A stretch of DNA of 64,000 bases from Mimachlamys varia. Taxonomy: Eukaryota > Mollusca > Bivalvia > Pectinida > Pectinidae. Positions 50,061 to 62,605 of the stretch are shown here, piece after piece. Position numbers and translations under genes: made by a program. Where the stretch lies: assembly GCA_947623455.1 (NCBI GenBank), contig OX392534.1:41545426-41609425 (forward strand), in the 5' to 3' direction. The notes beneath the pieces are model-generated. The model saw only the letters and a program-made list of their open reading frames with translations, made no database searches and had not been told where the DNA came from. Each line of letters begins with the position of its first letter. The stretch's first letter is position 1.

Positions 50061-50625
50061 CATTATCATTGAGATTGAACAACATTTTCACAATCATGGA
50101 AGTATTCTAATCTGAAGATGTGCAAATCAAGTACATCAACATCACTTTATAATAAACATTTGTCTAAGAATACTGTATATAAACTTCATGGAAAAGATCA
50201 TTCTTGAATATGGCATAATAATTAACATCAACATTTGTTTCAAATACTATTGCATTATATCATTTTTTGATGACGGAATAAAAATTCTGAAGAATTGACA
50301 TAATATATATATATCCAGGCAATATATAGCATTGAACGCCTTTTTGTACAGGAGCGGAGGATGAATGTGGAGTGAGATTTAAACACGTAGTTGTTGATAC
50401 ACAATTTACATTTCTATTATTGTACATTTGCTATAATTATTTATCAATTTGTTTTCAGAAAGTTCCTGTTTAAATATAATTGTTTTATATCTATATAGCC
50501 CAAATGTGTTCTTGTAAGTGTTAAATTGGTCAAATTGTATGTTGTTCGATGTTAAATCTTTCCTGTCTGCTCCGAAACATCACAATTCTTGTGCACTCAA
50601 ATCTATAATCAGGGTGCTTGCTATT

Positions 50626-50797
50626 CATTGGCGGATCCAGGAAAAGGGGTTGAATTTCGGCCCCAAAATAACTTTTTTTTTATTACAAAATTAATGATGG
50701 TTTTTGGGTATGACAAACCTCGGAGAGGATTAATCGGGTAGGATTGAAATTTTGAATTTGGAGCCCAATCCTGTGAGAAGTCCTGGAGCCGCCAGTG
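50626..50797. mobile_element. MITE with CATTGGCGGATCCAGGA ends, 172 bp
   Basis: Left end CATTGGCGGATCCAGGA and right end TCCTGGAGCCGCCAGTG are inverted complements with two mismatches. Elements with CACTGGCGGATCCAGG termini are widespread in animals, from memory. No transposase. Confidence 0.65.
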
Positions 50798-51320
50798 AAG
50801 TTGTAGGGATGGAAAACGTCTTCATCTATGCTTATTGGTTAAAAGTCTGGTTTGTGTTTTTGTTTTAATGTTTGATATTTGTATCACTCTCTGCAAACTT
50901 ATGTGCCAAAATATGATTATACTAATTGTAGTGTCTGTAGTTCTTGTTTGTTATGTGAGTCATATCTGTATCAACACTGATGTTCAGCTAGTATCTTAAA
51001 GCCAGGTTATATTCTTATTATTTAATGTATGTTCATTTTGTTTTAAAATATTCTGTGTTAGCAAAACTATAAATCTTACAAAGAAAGACCCTATACAAAA
51101 TACTTTTAGTAAAACTAAAAATATTTTTAATTTCTAAATTTTTTTAATAATTTTTTTAATAATTTTTAGAAATTATTTTTAACACAAGTAATTTATTTTG
51201 GGCTTATATTTTTACCATATTTTTCAAAGCAATACTATTCCTCTTTTAAAATGGCAAACAAGGCAAAGGTATTTTTATTTTGTTCCCACCAGCTACAAAA
51301 TACTTATTCGAACCATCTTT

Positions 51321-51412
51321 TAACTCATTCACCCCCAAAAATACATTTGAACTCCAGTTTAAATGTTGGAATAGTTCTGTACATGTTATGAATTTCAGTG
51401 GTGAATGAGTTG
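51321..51412. mobile_element. Short palindromic element, copy 5
   Basis: TAACTCATTCACCCCCAAAA on the left and TTTCAGTGGTGAATGAGTTG on the right, with CATTTGAACTCCAGTTTAAA in the centre. Confidence 0.7.
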
Positions 51413-52566
51413 AAGCTATGGTGTAATTTATAGGTAGCTTCTAGTATATAGCCATTACCTAGAGGAGGTCAAACAAGATTAGTCGCAGAAGCGTTTATGT
51501 TATATGTGATTGTTTAACTAAATGTAGTTCTGTAAACTTCAACTCCTCAATGACGCACATTGACATTGATTCTCATCACCAGAATGCCAAACAAACAGTT
51601 GTCATTTTTTCTACAACAGGCAAATAGCTGTATTTTTAGATAAACCCAAAACCATGTCACCTAAATGGTAAACACATAGAAGATACTATACTGTATGCAA
51701 CCCTTTCACTAGAGTGAGCAAAAAGAAATCAACAGTTTTTGTTTAGAAATGCTCATGGGGCAAGGCTGTGATAATCCTTTTATCAACTATTTTTAGTTTC
51801 TGCCTGTTGGTAATTAATTTTATTTACCTGGGTATTTTTAGTTCCTTCCTGTTGGTAATTGATTTTATTTACCTGGGTAGGTAAATTTAGCTCCTTAACT
51901 TTTGGACTTGTGGTCTTGCTACCTTTGGAGGACATTTGAAAGGTAAAATATCACTCCATTATTTTCTTCTTGATTTAGTACAGTTCAATTCATTTCATAT
52001 CATTAGCTGGAAATATTTTATATGTTAATTGTCAAAACATTTTTAAGAGACAGTTTGTTTTATAAGTATTGAATTCATTTTTGAAATTTTTACCTTTTTT
52101 ACTATCATTTATGTCTACCTTTTTGTCACTGCAATAGCTAACTATTGGGCGATTGAGGTATATTTCCAATTGATAGAAAATAATTCAGCTTAGTGTAAAT
52201 TATCTGATAATATCTATGTGTCTCTTTATAGAGCATTAAGTGGGACAGTTCTGTCATCAGGAAGTCACAACATCTGTTCCCATGTCGACAGTGACTGTCA
52301 TCATTTAGTTGTGGCAGACTGGTAGTGTATTCAGTCTCCATACCTGTAGAAATGATAACACGAGCGAACAAAATCACCAATACCAAAAACTCTTGTATGC
52401 CTTTGTCATTACTTTGTCAATCAAATTTTTAGTTATTTCATTTTCAAAGATAATAACAATCAAACGTTTTGCTAGTAATTTTAATGGGTTTTTATATAGG
52501 GTATTATATATGTGAGTTGTTAGTAAAGCCTTTCAGTCCTTCACGTTTTGTATGATTTACGTCAGT

Positions 52567-52828
52567 GTCATGTGACAACTTGGTCACATATGTCACATGA
52601 CTTAATCATCTTTTTGTACTGGGCGAGATGATCATGCGACTTTTGTAATCCCAAGACCAAGTCATCACATTGCCGTCACCTTGATGTCATCTGAACATTG
52701 TAAATCACAAATGTATGTAATGTACCGGTACGTGGATTTAAAAGAGCATAATAACCGATAATTACAAGTAACGGTTGGACAGTCACGTGATCCTGCAATA
52801 TTTTGAATATCATTTGGTCATGTGACTG
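52567..52828. promoter_or_regulatory. Cluster of TCAYRTGA E-box palindromes
   Basis: GTCATGTGAC at about 52567, GTCACATGAC at about 52592, GTCACGTGAT at about 52782 and GTCATGTGAC at about 52817 are bHLH-zip (MITF/TFEB/USF-like) palindromes within about 260 bp. Function is not shown; a cis-regulatory element is possible. Confidence 0.3.
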
Positions 52829-53212
52829 TGTCATGCTTGATGACCCATTGTGATCTGACCACTATGCTGACCACGGGTTAGTACTTAGCCATTATGACAC
52901 TTTCTCTAGATGCCTTCATTACCTGTTTATTCGTGTACATGTACGTTTCAGTAATTTGCATACTATATGATACTAGTAGAAAACCAAGTGTACTTGACAA
53001 GAAAATTAAAAGAAATATGATTTTCCTATATAACACAACATGTTGTTTTTCTTTTTGTTGTATTACTGAGTCTTACCTGCCTGTCAGTCTTCACTTCCCT
53101 TTAACACTTGAAGAACTCAGCTTAGGTGGACGTGTCGCCCGTGCAGTCAACAATAGAAAATAATGTACGAGACATATGTAATTAAATATTATTATGTGAA
53201 AATTCAATTTCT

Positions 53213-54508
53213 CAACATTTCCACTGGAGCTAGACAACATTTCCAGTGGAGTTAGACAAAACAACATTTCCACTGGAGTTAGACAAGACAACATTTCCAC
53301 TGGAGTTGGACAAGACAACATTTCCACTGGAGTTGGACAAGACAACATTTCCACTGGAGTTGGACAAGACAACATTTCCACTGGAGTTGGACAAGACAAC
53401 ATTTCCACTGGAGTTGGACAAGACAACATTTCCACTGGAGTTGGACAAGACAACATTTCCACTGGAGTTGGACAAGACAACATTTCCACTGGAGTAAGAC
53501 AAGACAACATTTCCACTGGAGTTAGACAAGACAACATTTCCACTGGAGTTAAACAAGACAACATTTCCACTGGAGTTAAACAAGACAAAATTTCCACTGG
53601 ATTTAGACAAGACAACATTTCCACTGGAGTTAGACAAGACAACATTTCCACTGGAGTTGGACAAGACAACATTTCCACTGGAGTTGGACAAGACAACATT
53701 TCCACTGGAGATGGACAAGACAACATTTCCACTGGAGCTAGACAACATTTCCACTGGAGTTAGACAAGACAACATTTCCACTGGAGTTGGACAAGACAAC
53801 ATTTCCACTGGAGTTAAACAAGACAACATTTCCACTGGAGTTAGACAAGACAACATTTCCACTGGAGTTAAACAAGACAACATTTCCACTGGAGTTGGAC
53901 AAGACAACATTTCCACTGGAGTTAGACAAGACAACATTTCCACTGGAGTTGGACAAGACAACATTTCCACTGGAGTTGGACAAGACAACATTTCCACTGG
54001 AGTTGGACAAGACAACATTTCCACTGGAGTTGGACAAGACAACATTTCCACTGGAGTTGGACAAGACAACATTTCCACTGGAGTTGGACAAGACAACATT
54101 TCCACTGGAGTTAGACAAGACAACATTTCCACTGGAGTTAAACAAGACAACATTTCCACTGGAGTTAAACAAGACAACATTTCCACTGGAGTTAGACAAG
54201 ACAACATTTCCACTGGAGTTGGACAAGACAACATTTCCACTGGAGTTGGACAAGACAACATTTCAACTGGAGTTGGACAAGACAACATTTCCACTGGAGA
54301 TGGACAAGACAACATTGCCACTGGAGTTAAACAAGACAACATTTCCACTGGAGTTGGACAAGACAACATTTCCACTGGAGTTAAACAAGACAACATTTCC
54401 ACTGGAGTTAGACAAGACAACATTTCCACTGGAGTTGGACAAGACAACATTTCCACTGCAGTTAGACAAGACAACATTTCCACTGGAGTTAGACAAGGTT
54501 CTCCAGTT
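53213..54508. repeat. 27-bp minisatellite, about 47 copies
   Basis: Unit GACAACATTTCCACTGGAGT plus TGGACAA, with G/A variants (GTTGGAC, GTTAGAC, GTTAAAC). Being a multiple of three without stops, it is open in several frames on both strands (up to 454 codons), but the frames lack any other protein feature. Two short junction disruptions lie near 53222 and 53740. Confidence 0.97.
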
Positions 54509-55096
54509 AAGGTTATACCAATGTAGTGAAATTTGCTTTTCAACGTAAATGTGGCCATAGCTTCAGGAAAATTGGTGGACTTGTATCTTGTCATTATGCA
54601 ACTTCACTTTTACCCGATACAGGCACCGCGGACATCACTGTAGTAATTTAGTGGTACGATGATGATTTGTCACCCAATTTGACACTCCTGTCTTTTTGGT
54701 ACAATACAGAGGTCGCCCAGGCGAACTTTCTGAAAATGTCGTTTTATATATATTTACAGATTCAGCATTCAACAGAAATCATTTAAAGAAACCGATAACG
54801 ACCAAAACGTATTAAAAACAACACTTTCAAATGCCAAACAAAACAATAAGTAAGGGAAAGATAAAAGTTCAATTCATAGTAACAGTGGCCTTGATATTTG
54901 ACCTTTAGACCACAATCATAAGCAAGGAAGCATTGTATGAAGTTCGAGTTAGATAGTGCCAAGGGAACTCGCGATCGAGTTACCACCGGGGAATGTTTCT
55001 TCCAACGACAACACTGAGAAAGTAGTCCCTACATGTCGCCTTTTTAGAGGAACGAAGGTGGCCAGCTAACGAAGAGCGTTAAAGTTCTCTACCAAA

Positions 55097-55815
55097 GAAT
55101 GTAGAGGCAATGACAGATTGATCAGACTACGAACTGGACAGATCCTATACCACAGAATGTAGAGACAATGACAGATTGATCAGACTACGAACTGGACAGA
55201 TCCTATACCACAGAATGTAGAGGTAATGACAGATTGATCACACTACGAACTGGACAGATCCTACACCACAGAATGTAGAGACAATGACAGATGAATCAGA
55301 CTACGAACTGGACAGATCCTATACCACAGAATGTAGAGACAATGACAGATGGATCACACTACGAACTGGACAGATCCTACACCACAGAATGTAGAGACAA
55401 TGACAAATTTATCAGACTACGAACTGGACAGATCCTACACCACAGAATGTAGAGACAATGACAGATGGATCAGACTACGAACTGGACAGATCCTATACCA
55501 CAGAATGTAGAGACAATGACAGATGGATCAGACTACGAACTGGACAGATCCTATACCACAGAATGTAGAGGTAATGACAGATTGATCACACTACGAACTG
55601 GACAGATCCTACACCACAGAATGTAGAGACAATGACAGATGGATCAGACTACGAACTGGACAGATCCTACACCACAGAATGTAGAGACAATGACAGATGG
55701 ATCAGACTACGAACTGGACAGATCCTACACCACAGAATGTAGAGACAATGACAGATGGATCAGACTACGAACTGGACGGATCCTACACCACAGAATGTAG
55801 AGGCAATGACATATT
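55097..55815. repeat. 58-bp minisatellite, about 12 copies
   Basis: Unit GAATGTAGAGACAATGACAG, then ATGGATCAGACTACGAACTG, then GACAGATCCTACACCACA. Copies differ by a few bases (ATTGATCACAC, TATACCACA). It borders the 485-bp array that follows. Confidence 0.95.
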
Positions 55816-55860
55816 TATCAGACTACAACTGGACAGAGCCCACGGCTCCAAAGATATATA

Positions 55861-58800
55861 TCGCCTGACACTATTCCCTATATATAATTAGTGTAATATG
55901 CACAAAGTTGACGTGGTTCTTTGGATATTGGCGGGATTCAAGTCATGTGAATCCACGGAACCGGGTTTTAAATTTACTAAGTATCTAGTTCTCGGTTCCT
56001 GTAGTTTCGGTAAAGCGCAACGTCCGTCAACATCAACGATAGCTGACAACAAATTATACCACAGTGAACACTTTTTTGGTGAGAATAATATCGCAAAAAT
56101 ACCGAAGAAAAAATACGAAATCAATAGTACTTTTGCTACATTGCTCGCACGGCGCCCTGTAAAAACAGTCGATGCATCTTAAACAAGTATTTTTTATTAC
56201 ATGGTAACCATCAATATGATTTCGTATAATGAAAGTTGGGAGGGGATTAACAAAAACGATTGCATGCAAAAGTATATACCAAAGACAGTGAAAATCGATG
56301 GTGACAAAACAAATCTCACTTTGATAAAGAACTGCTCACCTGGCATGAATCCATATTAGTATAGCCACAATGTCATAGTGTGTTGATTATTGGCAAGATT
56401 CACGGCGTGTAACATCATTAGAATTGGTATTTGAAGTTTGTTTGCATCTATAAACAACAACTTGAAACAGATGAATACAACGTCAACAAAAAATAACAAA
56501 TATACAACCTACATTTTCCATATTGTTGCAGTATCAAAATGAGACAAAACCTGTCAAATAATCATCTAAAAGTATGCTTCCTTGTTCCTAAAGAGAAATC
56601 TTAACTGCTTATATCTACCTAACAAACAGACATCAATCTATAAATGAAACATGCGAGCAAACAAACATCAGTATAAAAAAAAATAAAAAAATCGGAGAAT
56701 ACCAACGCGTCAACATAACCATAATACGAACTCAAAATTGATAAATCTAGAAGCAAAATAGGAACAGTAAGATTTATGTGGAGACCCTCGTAAAAGCACA
56801 TGAGAATAAGACCAAGTGTTACGGAAGAGTTAGCGTCCTCTGCTTCATCGACGACACCCGCCATGTAAATCTTTGTCACATCCAAGAAAGCATCAATTCT
56901 CAAAATGAGAACCGAATCATTATTGTCATCACAACAAGTAAGCACACTAATAAGCAAACTCAAAAACGTGCATCTTTATATCACAAAGATACAGAATATT
57001 TCTCGATGAGATAATTAACATTTTGGAGAGTGGCATCACACATTCCTTTCCTTATTAGTATAATGTGGGCAAATTACAAGCAAGACAAAAACAAATCTAT
57101 CGGTAACATAGAGCTATTCACCAGACATGGATCCCTATTGGTCTTGGTTCAACTGTATTCAGACATCGTGTCTTTGTGTTAAGATATTGGCGGGATTCAA
57201 GCCATGTGATCTCTATGGAACCTAGTATTTGTTTTTGTTAACATCGCTAGAAGGTCCGTGTTTGTCAGCTGAGGGTGAAAAATGAATCAACGCCAACAAC
57301 AAACATAACTAATTAAATACAATAATGGTTTTTTTTTGTAAACTTACTATACATAGCTTTATGTTTTGATGAAAACCTACGAGAACACAAAATAAATAAT
57401 TCATTTTGGAACAACTTTGTTCATAAAGGAATGCGTGGATATTTTTTCTTCCGATCTAGAAATTGGTAAAGTAATTTAAACTAACTTGAATCACAGGGGC
57501 TTGTCTGGGTGATTTGATTTAGCGATTGGCTATGATTCGGGGTCAGAATATACAAACCGAATTCGACGATAAAAAAACGGAAGTTACGAAGAACTGTTCA
57601 TGCGATATGATTTCCTATTCATATTTGTTTGTTTCATTGCGTGTTTTGGTGAATGTTTGTGGGGTTTAAGAAATATGAATTTAATGGTCTGTATATATTA
57701 TCCAGTTTTGAATTAAACGTATCTGGAAATGAAATCTTGGTTGTTTGTCAACAGTTCCCTCTATGGTGAAGAAAGACGCGAGTATAAAGATAAAAAATAA
57801 TAAACGTTCTAAAACAGCACGGATTAAATAACGTCAACACTCGTTATACTGCACAATAGATGCAAAATATTGTTTCATTGCCTAGATGCTATTATACTGT
57901 TGATTTCTATGGTGAAGCATTAGCATAACAAAAGACAAAGCATCCTTTAAACTTACTTACACGATCATATTCTGGCTCTGCTATCTTCAAATTTCAATGT
58001 TTCCTTGAATTTACGAACTAATAGCAATGGTCAATATGGTAACGTTTTCTTTTAAAAGGTAGACAATGGGTAATATGGCGGATTACAAACACAGCAAACC
58101 CAATGGTTCCAAAGTGCTGATCACCTGACAGGAATCCCTATTGGTCTTTGTGTAGCTGTGTTATATTTTGTTGGATATTGGCGGAATTCAAGTCATGCGA
58201 ATTCCATGAAACTGGGTTTGCATAAACATGTTATTAGCCTTCTCATAGCGAAGATATTTTGGTTTGTTAAAAGCAAAAATGTCAACAACAGTCGTCAGTA
58301 GCGAAAACTGGACATATCATATACCAAACAGCGGAACTACTCACGACAGCTTTGGTGGTGAAAACAACTAACAAAACTCACAAACAAAAACGCCTCATAA
58401 CATCCAAACCGAAAGTTTTATGACACAGAATCATGCATGGAATCTTCTGATATTGAAACTAATCAGAGGTAACGTCCTCTAAAGCACAAATATAATTATG
58501 GTGATTACTCAGGATAGGTATCGTCACGAAAACAATTGCTTACAAAAAAAGCACATTTGATCATTATCATTGTAGACTTGTTAAAATAAAATCCCAATTC
58601 GAAGAAAGGCTCGCCTGATAGGAATCCCTTTTGGTCTTTGTATGACTACATGCACGCACGTGTAATGACATGTTTCGTCTGATATTGGCTGGATTCAAGT
58701 CATCTGTCATCAAGTCATCTGAGTTTAACGGAACTAGGTATTTTATTTTTGTCATCATTTTCCGTTAACCTTACTTGAAAAATAAAAAAAATATGGTATT

Positions 58801-60115
58801 TGAATTTTATCATGCACGAAATGGAAACTTCATTTAAAAACAATGACAATATTTATGAAAATAACAAAAGAAAATTAACACAATTTAAAGCAACGTCAAC
58901 AATCAACAAATCTGAACAACACTTTTGTCTTTCACATGGTTTGTTGCTATTCACTAAACATGATATAGATCGAAGATTCCCTCTTGCTCACTGAACGTTG
59001 CAAATTTTAATAAAAACAAAACACACACGTTAGGCATCATGCCATTTCAGTTTATTTTTACAAAAATAAATCCCACGGTTACAATGAACTGATCTCCACA
59101 TGACACGAATCCCTATTGTGTTTGTGTAAATTACTGCATACACATGATTATCATGTCGAGTGTTGGGTATTGGCGGGATTCAAGTCATGTAAACTCATTG
59201 GAACCCTGTTTTTATTTTCGTTTCCATTACTCTGCAATTTTTGAAATGAAAATCTAAGTTCATGATCAATTATTAACTTTACAACAATTTGAAACAAGAT
59301 ATTTCAACTTCACTCACTCCTGTTGGCCCGGCTGTTAGCGCGCAGAGGGTCTCAACTGTGGGAAGACACTGGGGTACCCGGAGAAAACCCATGAGGTCGG
59401 GCAGGTGACCTCAAATCACGTCCGATCAAGGAATCAAAGCCTTGGTGAATAGCAAATGCACTATTTAATGCATCACCTGACCACCAAAAAACAAATGAAA
59501 ACTATGAAATCAACACCAACGAAGATGAAAAACAACGGCAATATCAGACACAAAATAAACAACACCTGTGATCTCGCTTGTCTGCTTAATTATTCACTGT
59601 ACCGCTGGCATGGCGACAAAAATAACACCAAACAATAAGAAATCTATATCAATCTTTTCCGGTCAATATTTTTCGATAAAAAAATCCCCCCCCCCCCCCA
59701 ACCCCCATGTGATTTATACTCCCGTAATGTGTATATTATGCTAGAATCGTTTATTTCAGGTCCAAAACTAGCTGTAAAAAACTACCATGTCCCTGTGCTA
59801 TATGACAACGCCCACGCTCAACAAAATGTAACAGAATATATTTCAATGGATACATGTGTTCTGAAATGAAAACCATGCTTTTTTTTAATTGAATCTCGAT
59901 AATAAACAAGCGTCAGTGCGGGTTTCATTTTGGAAGGAAGTTATCACAAATCATAAACACACACACACACCAGTGTACGACTGCAAACCTGACAAAAACA
60001 AACCCTTTGTCATGGTTACAAAGAGTTCTTCACATGACACGAATCCCTATTGGGCTTCGAGTTGTCCTACTACTTTTATGATTATGATATTGGCGGGATT
60101 CTATAGTCATGTGAA
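55861..60115. repeat. Degenerate roughly 485-bp tandem array with a palindromic hairpin module in each unit
   Basis: Seven modules begin at 55861, 56336, 57118, 58121, 58611, 59095 and 60029 (spacing 475, 782, 1003, 490, 484, 934). Each has a left arm like TCACCTGACATGAATCCC, then TATTGG, a variable 40-60 nt loop, and a right arm like GGCGGGATTCAAGTCATGTGA, so the arms pair. Between modules, blocks like CAACGTCAACAA and TTTGGTGGTGAAAAC also recur. A weaker eighth unit lies near 57595. The whole looks like an old tandem repeat; no protein is encoded. Confidence 0.75.
59310..59450. repeat. Interspersed repeat with GGGTACCCGGAGAAAACCCA core
   Basis: TGGGAAGACACTGGGGTACC, then CGGAGAAAACCCATGAGG. 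A shorter relative (GTGGGAGGAAACCAGAGTAC) lies at 32468. From memory this core is common in mollusc repeats. It seems to have inserted within the 485-bp array. Confidence 0.5.
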
Positions 60116-60579
60116 CTCAGTGGATCCAAGTTTATATTTATGTTAGTCGTTTGTTCTGTTTGTAGTTAACCATTCATGGAAATAAAAAATTTGGGTCGGT
60201 CTATTACTCTTCAAGTTACAAGGCAGTTGACTTGGGTTCGGTACAACAAAAGAAAAAAAATCATCATTTAAAATTCAATAGAACCATTGTTTAAAGAAAA
60301 TTAATTGTACATAAAGTTAAGGCATTTGGAAAACTTACATTTTCGATAATACTTACAGTTTCGGTCGAATTAGCATAGAAAAATCAGCGAGTGAAGCTTT
60401 AGAACACGTGCCGCTTAAAATGTAGCCCGGAGTTCTATGGTATTTTGTTAAACATTTGGTAAAAAAAAATAAATAAAAAGCATCATTCAATTCACCTGGC
60501 TTTAGTGATTTTAACATTACCTGTTAAACTTTTTCCGAGTTAATTTCATCCTTTTCGTCTATCAAAATTTGGGAACTTT

Positions 60580-60670
60580 GAAACTTTCCAATATGGCGGC
60601 TTCCTTGCACCTGCAGGCGACTTTATTTCCACGAGTGAAAATGTAAAATGAAATCCGCACATGCGCAACA
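60580..60670. promoter_or_regulatory. Possible promoter with YY1-like and NRF1-like motifs
   Basis: CAATATGGCGGCTTCC matches the YY1 initiator-type motif, and CGCACATGCGCAAC about 60 bp downstream resembles an NRF1 site. Such pairs mark housekeeping promoters. It could serve the gene at 62335 through a non-coding exon, or one on the other strand. Confidence 0.3.
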
Positions 60671-61152
60671 GTATAGAAAAAGAATCTAAAAAAAACAATT
60701 GGGTGATTGAAACGGTCACTATAGTTTTGATTGACAGGCCTTTCAGTAGAAAACTGTTCATTTCGATTGACTCAGTGGTAGTACTCAGCGAAATGAAATG
60801 ACATACACATATGCAACGGTCTAGTTTTTACAAATACATTTACAATGGAAAAGTGTAGAAATAAAATTTGAACATGTGAATACCTGAGTTACAGATTTTA
60901 AGGAGGATAGCGGTTACTTTTGTCAGAAGGAAAACTAAATGCTGACCATACTTCAGTCGTTGATGGTATGTATTGTAGAATGTGCGTTTACTATTCATAT
61001 TTAGCGATATGTGTGGGGGAGGTGGGGAGTCACAGGGGTGGGGATGGGGACACATCTTGGCAATAGTTTAAACTATTGATTATGGTAGTATGTTATTTTT
61101 CTTTTAATATTTTAATGTTAGAAGAATATATAGCCTACATATCACCAGAGAC

Positions 61153-61491
61153 GTATTATACACAGGGGCTCGGTTTCGGGATTTTGAGCGATATATGGCG
61201 TAAATCCTTCCAATTTCACTATATAATAAAGGCATGCACACAAGTAAATAATACAAACACGTTTTATCCGCTGTTTATACACATTCTTAAACCTTATAAA
61301 AATTGGGGGTATCGAGTTATTTAATACCTCGATACCCCCAATTTTTATAAGGTTTAAGAATGTGTATAAACAGCGGATAAAACGTGTTTGTATTATTTAC
61401 TTGTGTGCATGCCTTTATTATATAGTGAAATTGGAAGGATTTACGCCATATATCGCTCAAAATCCCGAAACCGAGCCCCTGTGGTATTATA
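61153..61491. mobile_element. Perfect foldback element, 323 bp, with 8-bp target duplication
   Basis: The left arm 61161-61316 and right arm 61328-61483 are exact reverse complements over 156 bp, around an 11-nt centre. Both outer flanks are GTATTATA (61153-61160 and 61484-61491). Ends read CACAGGGGCTCGG. An 8-bp duplication with CA..G termini suggests a hAT-like (less likely P-like) non-autonomous element. Identical arms and intact flanks imply a recent insertion. Confidence 0.9.
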
Positions 61492-62334
61492 TACATTTAC
61501 GGCTCTGATATCACAAACAATTAACGACCCTAGTTCATGATCAGACGGTTGTTCGAATCACAGCCTGGTCATGTATTAGTTTGCAAGCTGTTAACTGTCA
61601 ACTGTTCGTCGGCGACCAGTTAGTCTGGTCGTATGGGCCTGATCATTCGTTATACTACATGTACCTGTATGACCACATAATCATCGTGCTAAGGTCCAAT
61701 ATCATCAGATAACTTTTTTTAATTCTATTATATACACTATCAGTATATCGAAAAAAAATAATATGTTGACAGTTTATGGAAGTCATATTCCGTTTCATAT
61801 TAGTTAAGGTTCAAACTATCTGTAACAAATTCTCAGGCCCCTGTATATGTGAGCAAGCAAAACGAAAGTGTTCAATTCTATAAATAGAACGAAAAAAACA
61901 GCCTCGTTTTAAATATACTGCAGGAAGTCACATGAAGCTCTGCTGCCTGTCAGTGAAAACAGATCACATTCAAGGCTAGGGAAGTTTTTGTCAACAAAAC
62001 ATCTTTTTTTTAAACTTGATCTTTCAGCTGTCAAATATATCATGTAGGCATATGCATGTTAGTGAACTGTGTCGAGGTATCTGCTTTCTCAATGTAAACC
62101 TACCCTAACGTAAGCTAGAAAAGTTTACGATCACGCGCACGTTTTAAGAAGATTTTAAAACTTATTCCTAATCAAGAGGAGCAGGGTCCTAAACTTGACT
62201 TGTCCAGATAGATGGACTGAGAATGGGGACTCGTGGCTCTAAGTTCGATCTTGACACACAGTGAACATGACATATGATTACTGACAGACTGTAGAAAAGT
62301 CGACGAACATAATAAACATTCCATTCCAAACATC

Positions 62335-62394
62335 ATGAGCAACACTTATGAAGACCCAGCGGCACGCCCGTTGTTTGGAGACCCCCAGCCGAGG
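62335..62394 (+). CDS. Possible first coding exon of a downstream membrane-protein gene
   Basis: ATG at 62335 opens 20 codons (MSNTYEDPAARP.. ending ..FGDPQPR) up to a gtacgt donor, phase 0. The stretch is Pro- and charge-rich, as expected for a cytosolic N-terminus. It joins in frame with 63183-63233. I do not recognise the protein. There is no other evidence, and the gene would continue beyond the window. Confidence 0.4.
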
Positions 62395-62514
62395 GTACGT
62401 AAAGTCACTTCAGTGTACAATATATGTGTCTTATATATGTCTTAAATATGTGGAACGGATCTAGCTCTCACATGAAAGACTTGATCAAGTGTAAAAGGAG
62501 AAGAAACATACACA

Positions 62515-62605
62515 GCCAGACCAGGGTTCGAACCCGGGACCTTCCGAACCCCGTTCCTTCCGAACTCAAGATGGACACTCAACCAATCGAGCTATCTGGT
62601 TGTTG
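62515..62605 (-). mobile_element. tRNA-derived SINE head, copy 1
   Basis: On the minus strand: CCAGATAGCTCGATTGGTTG (A box region), then a B box in CGGGTTCGAACCCTGG, with an acceptor-like CCAGA/TCTGG pairing. The middle is longer than a tRNA anticodon arm, so it is a SINE relic. Confidence 0.65.

Larger units (their letters stand above)
48175..53210. other. Non-coding region after plexin
   Basis: No convincing gene. 48290-48570 is rich in ATTCAT motifs. The remainder is AT-rich and includes a (CT)n microsatellite, one MITE (50626), one short palindromic element (51321) and a cluster of TCAYRTGA palindromes (52567-52828). Confidence 0.6.

Noticed and set aside
53091..54594. Several long open frames of nonapeptide repeats on both strands
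   Set aside because: All follow from the 27-bp minisatellite; no signal peptide, start context or non-repeat domain supports a protein.
55861..60115. CRISPR-like repeat array
   Set aside because: The organism is a eukaryote, spacing is hundreds of bases and irregular, and spacers themselves contain shared blocks.
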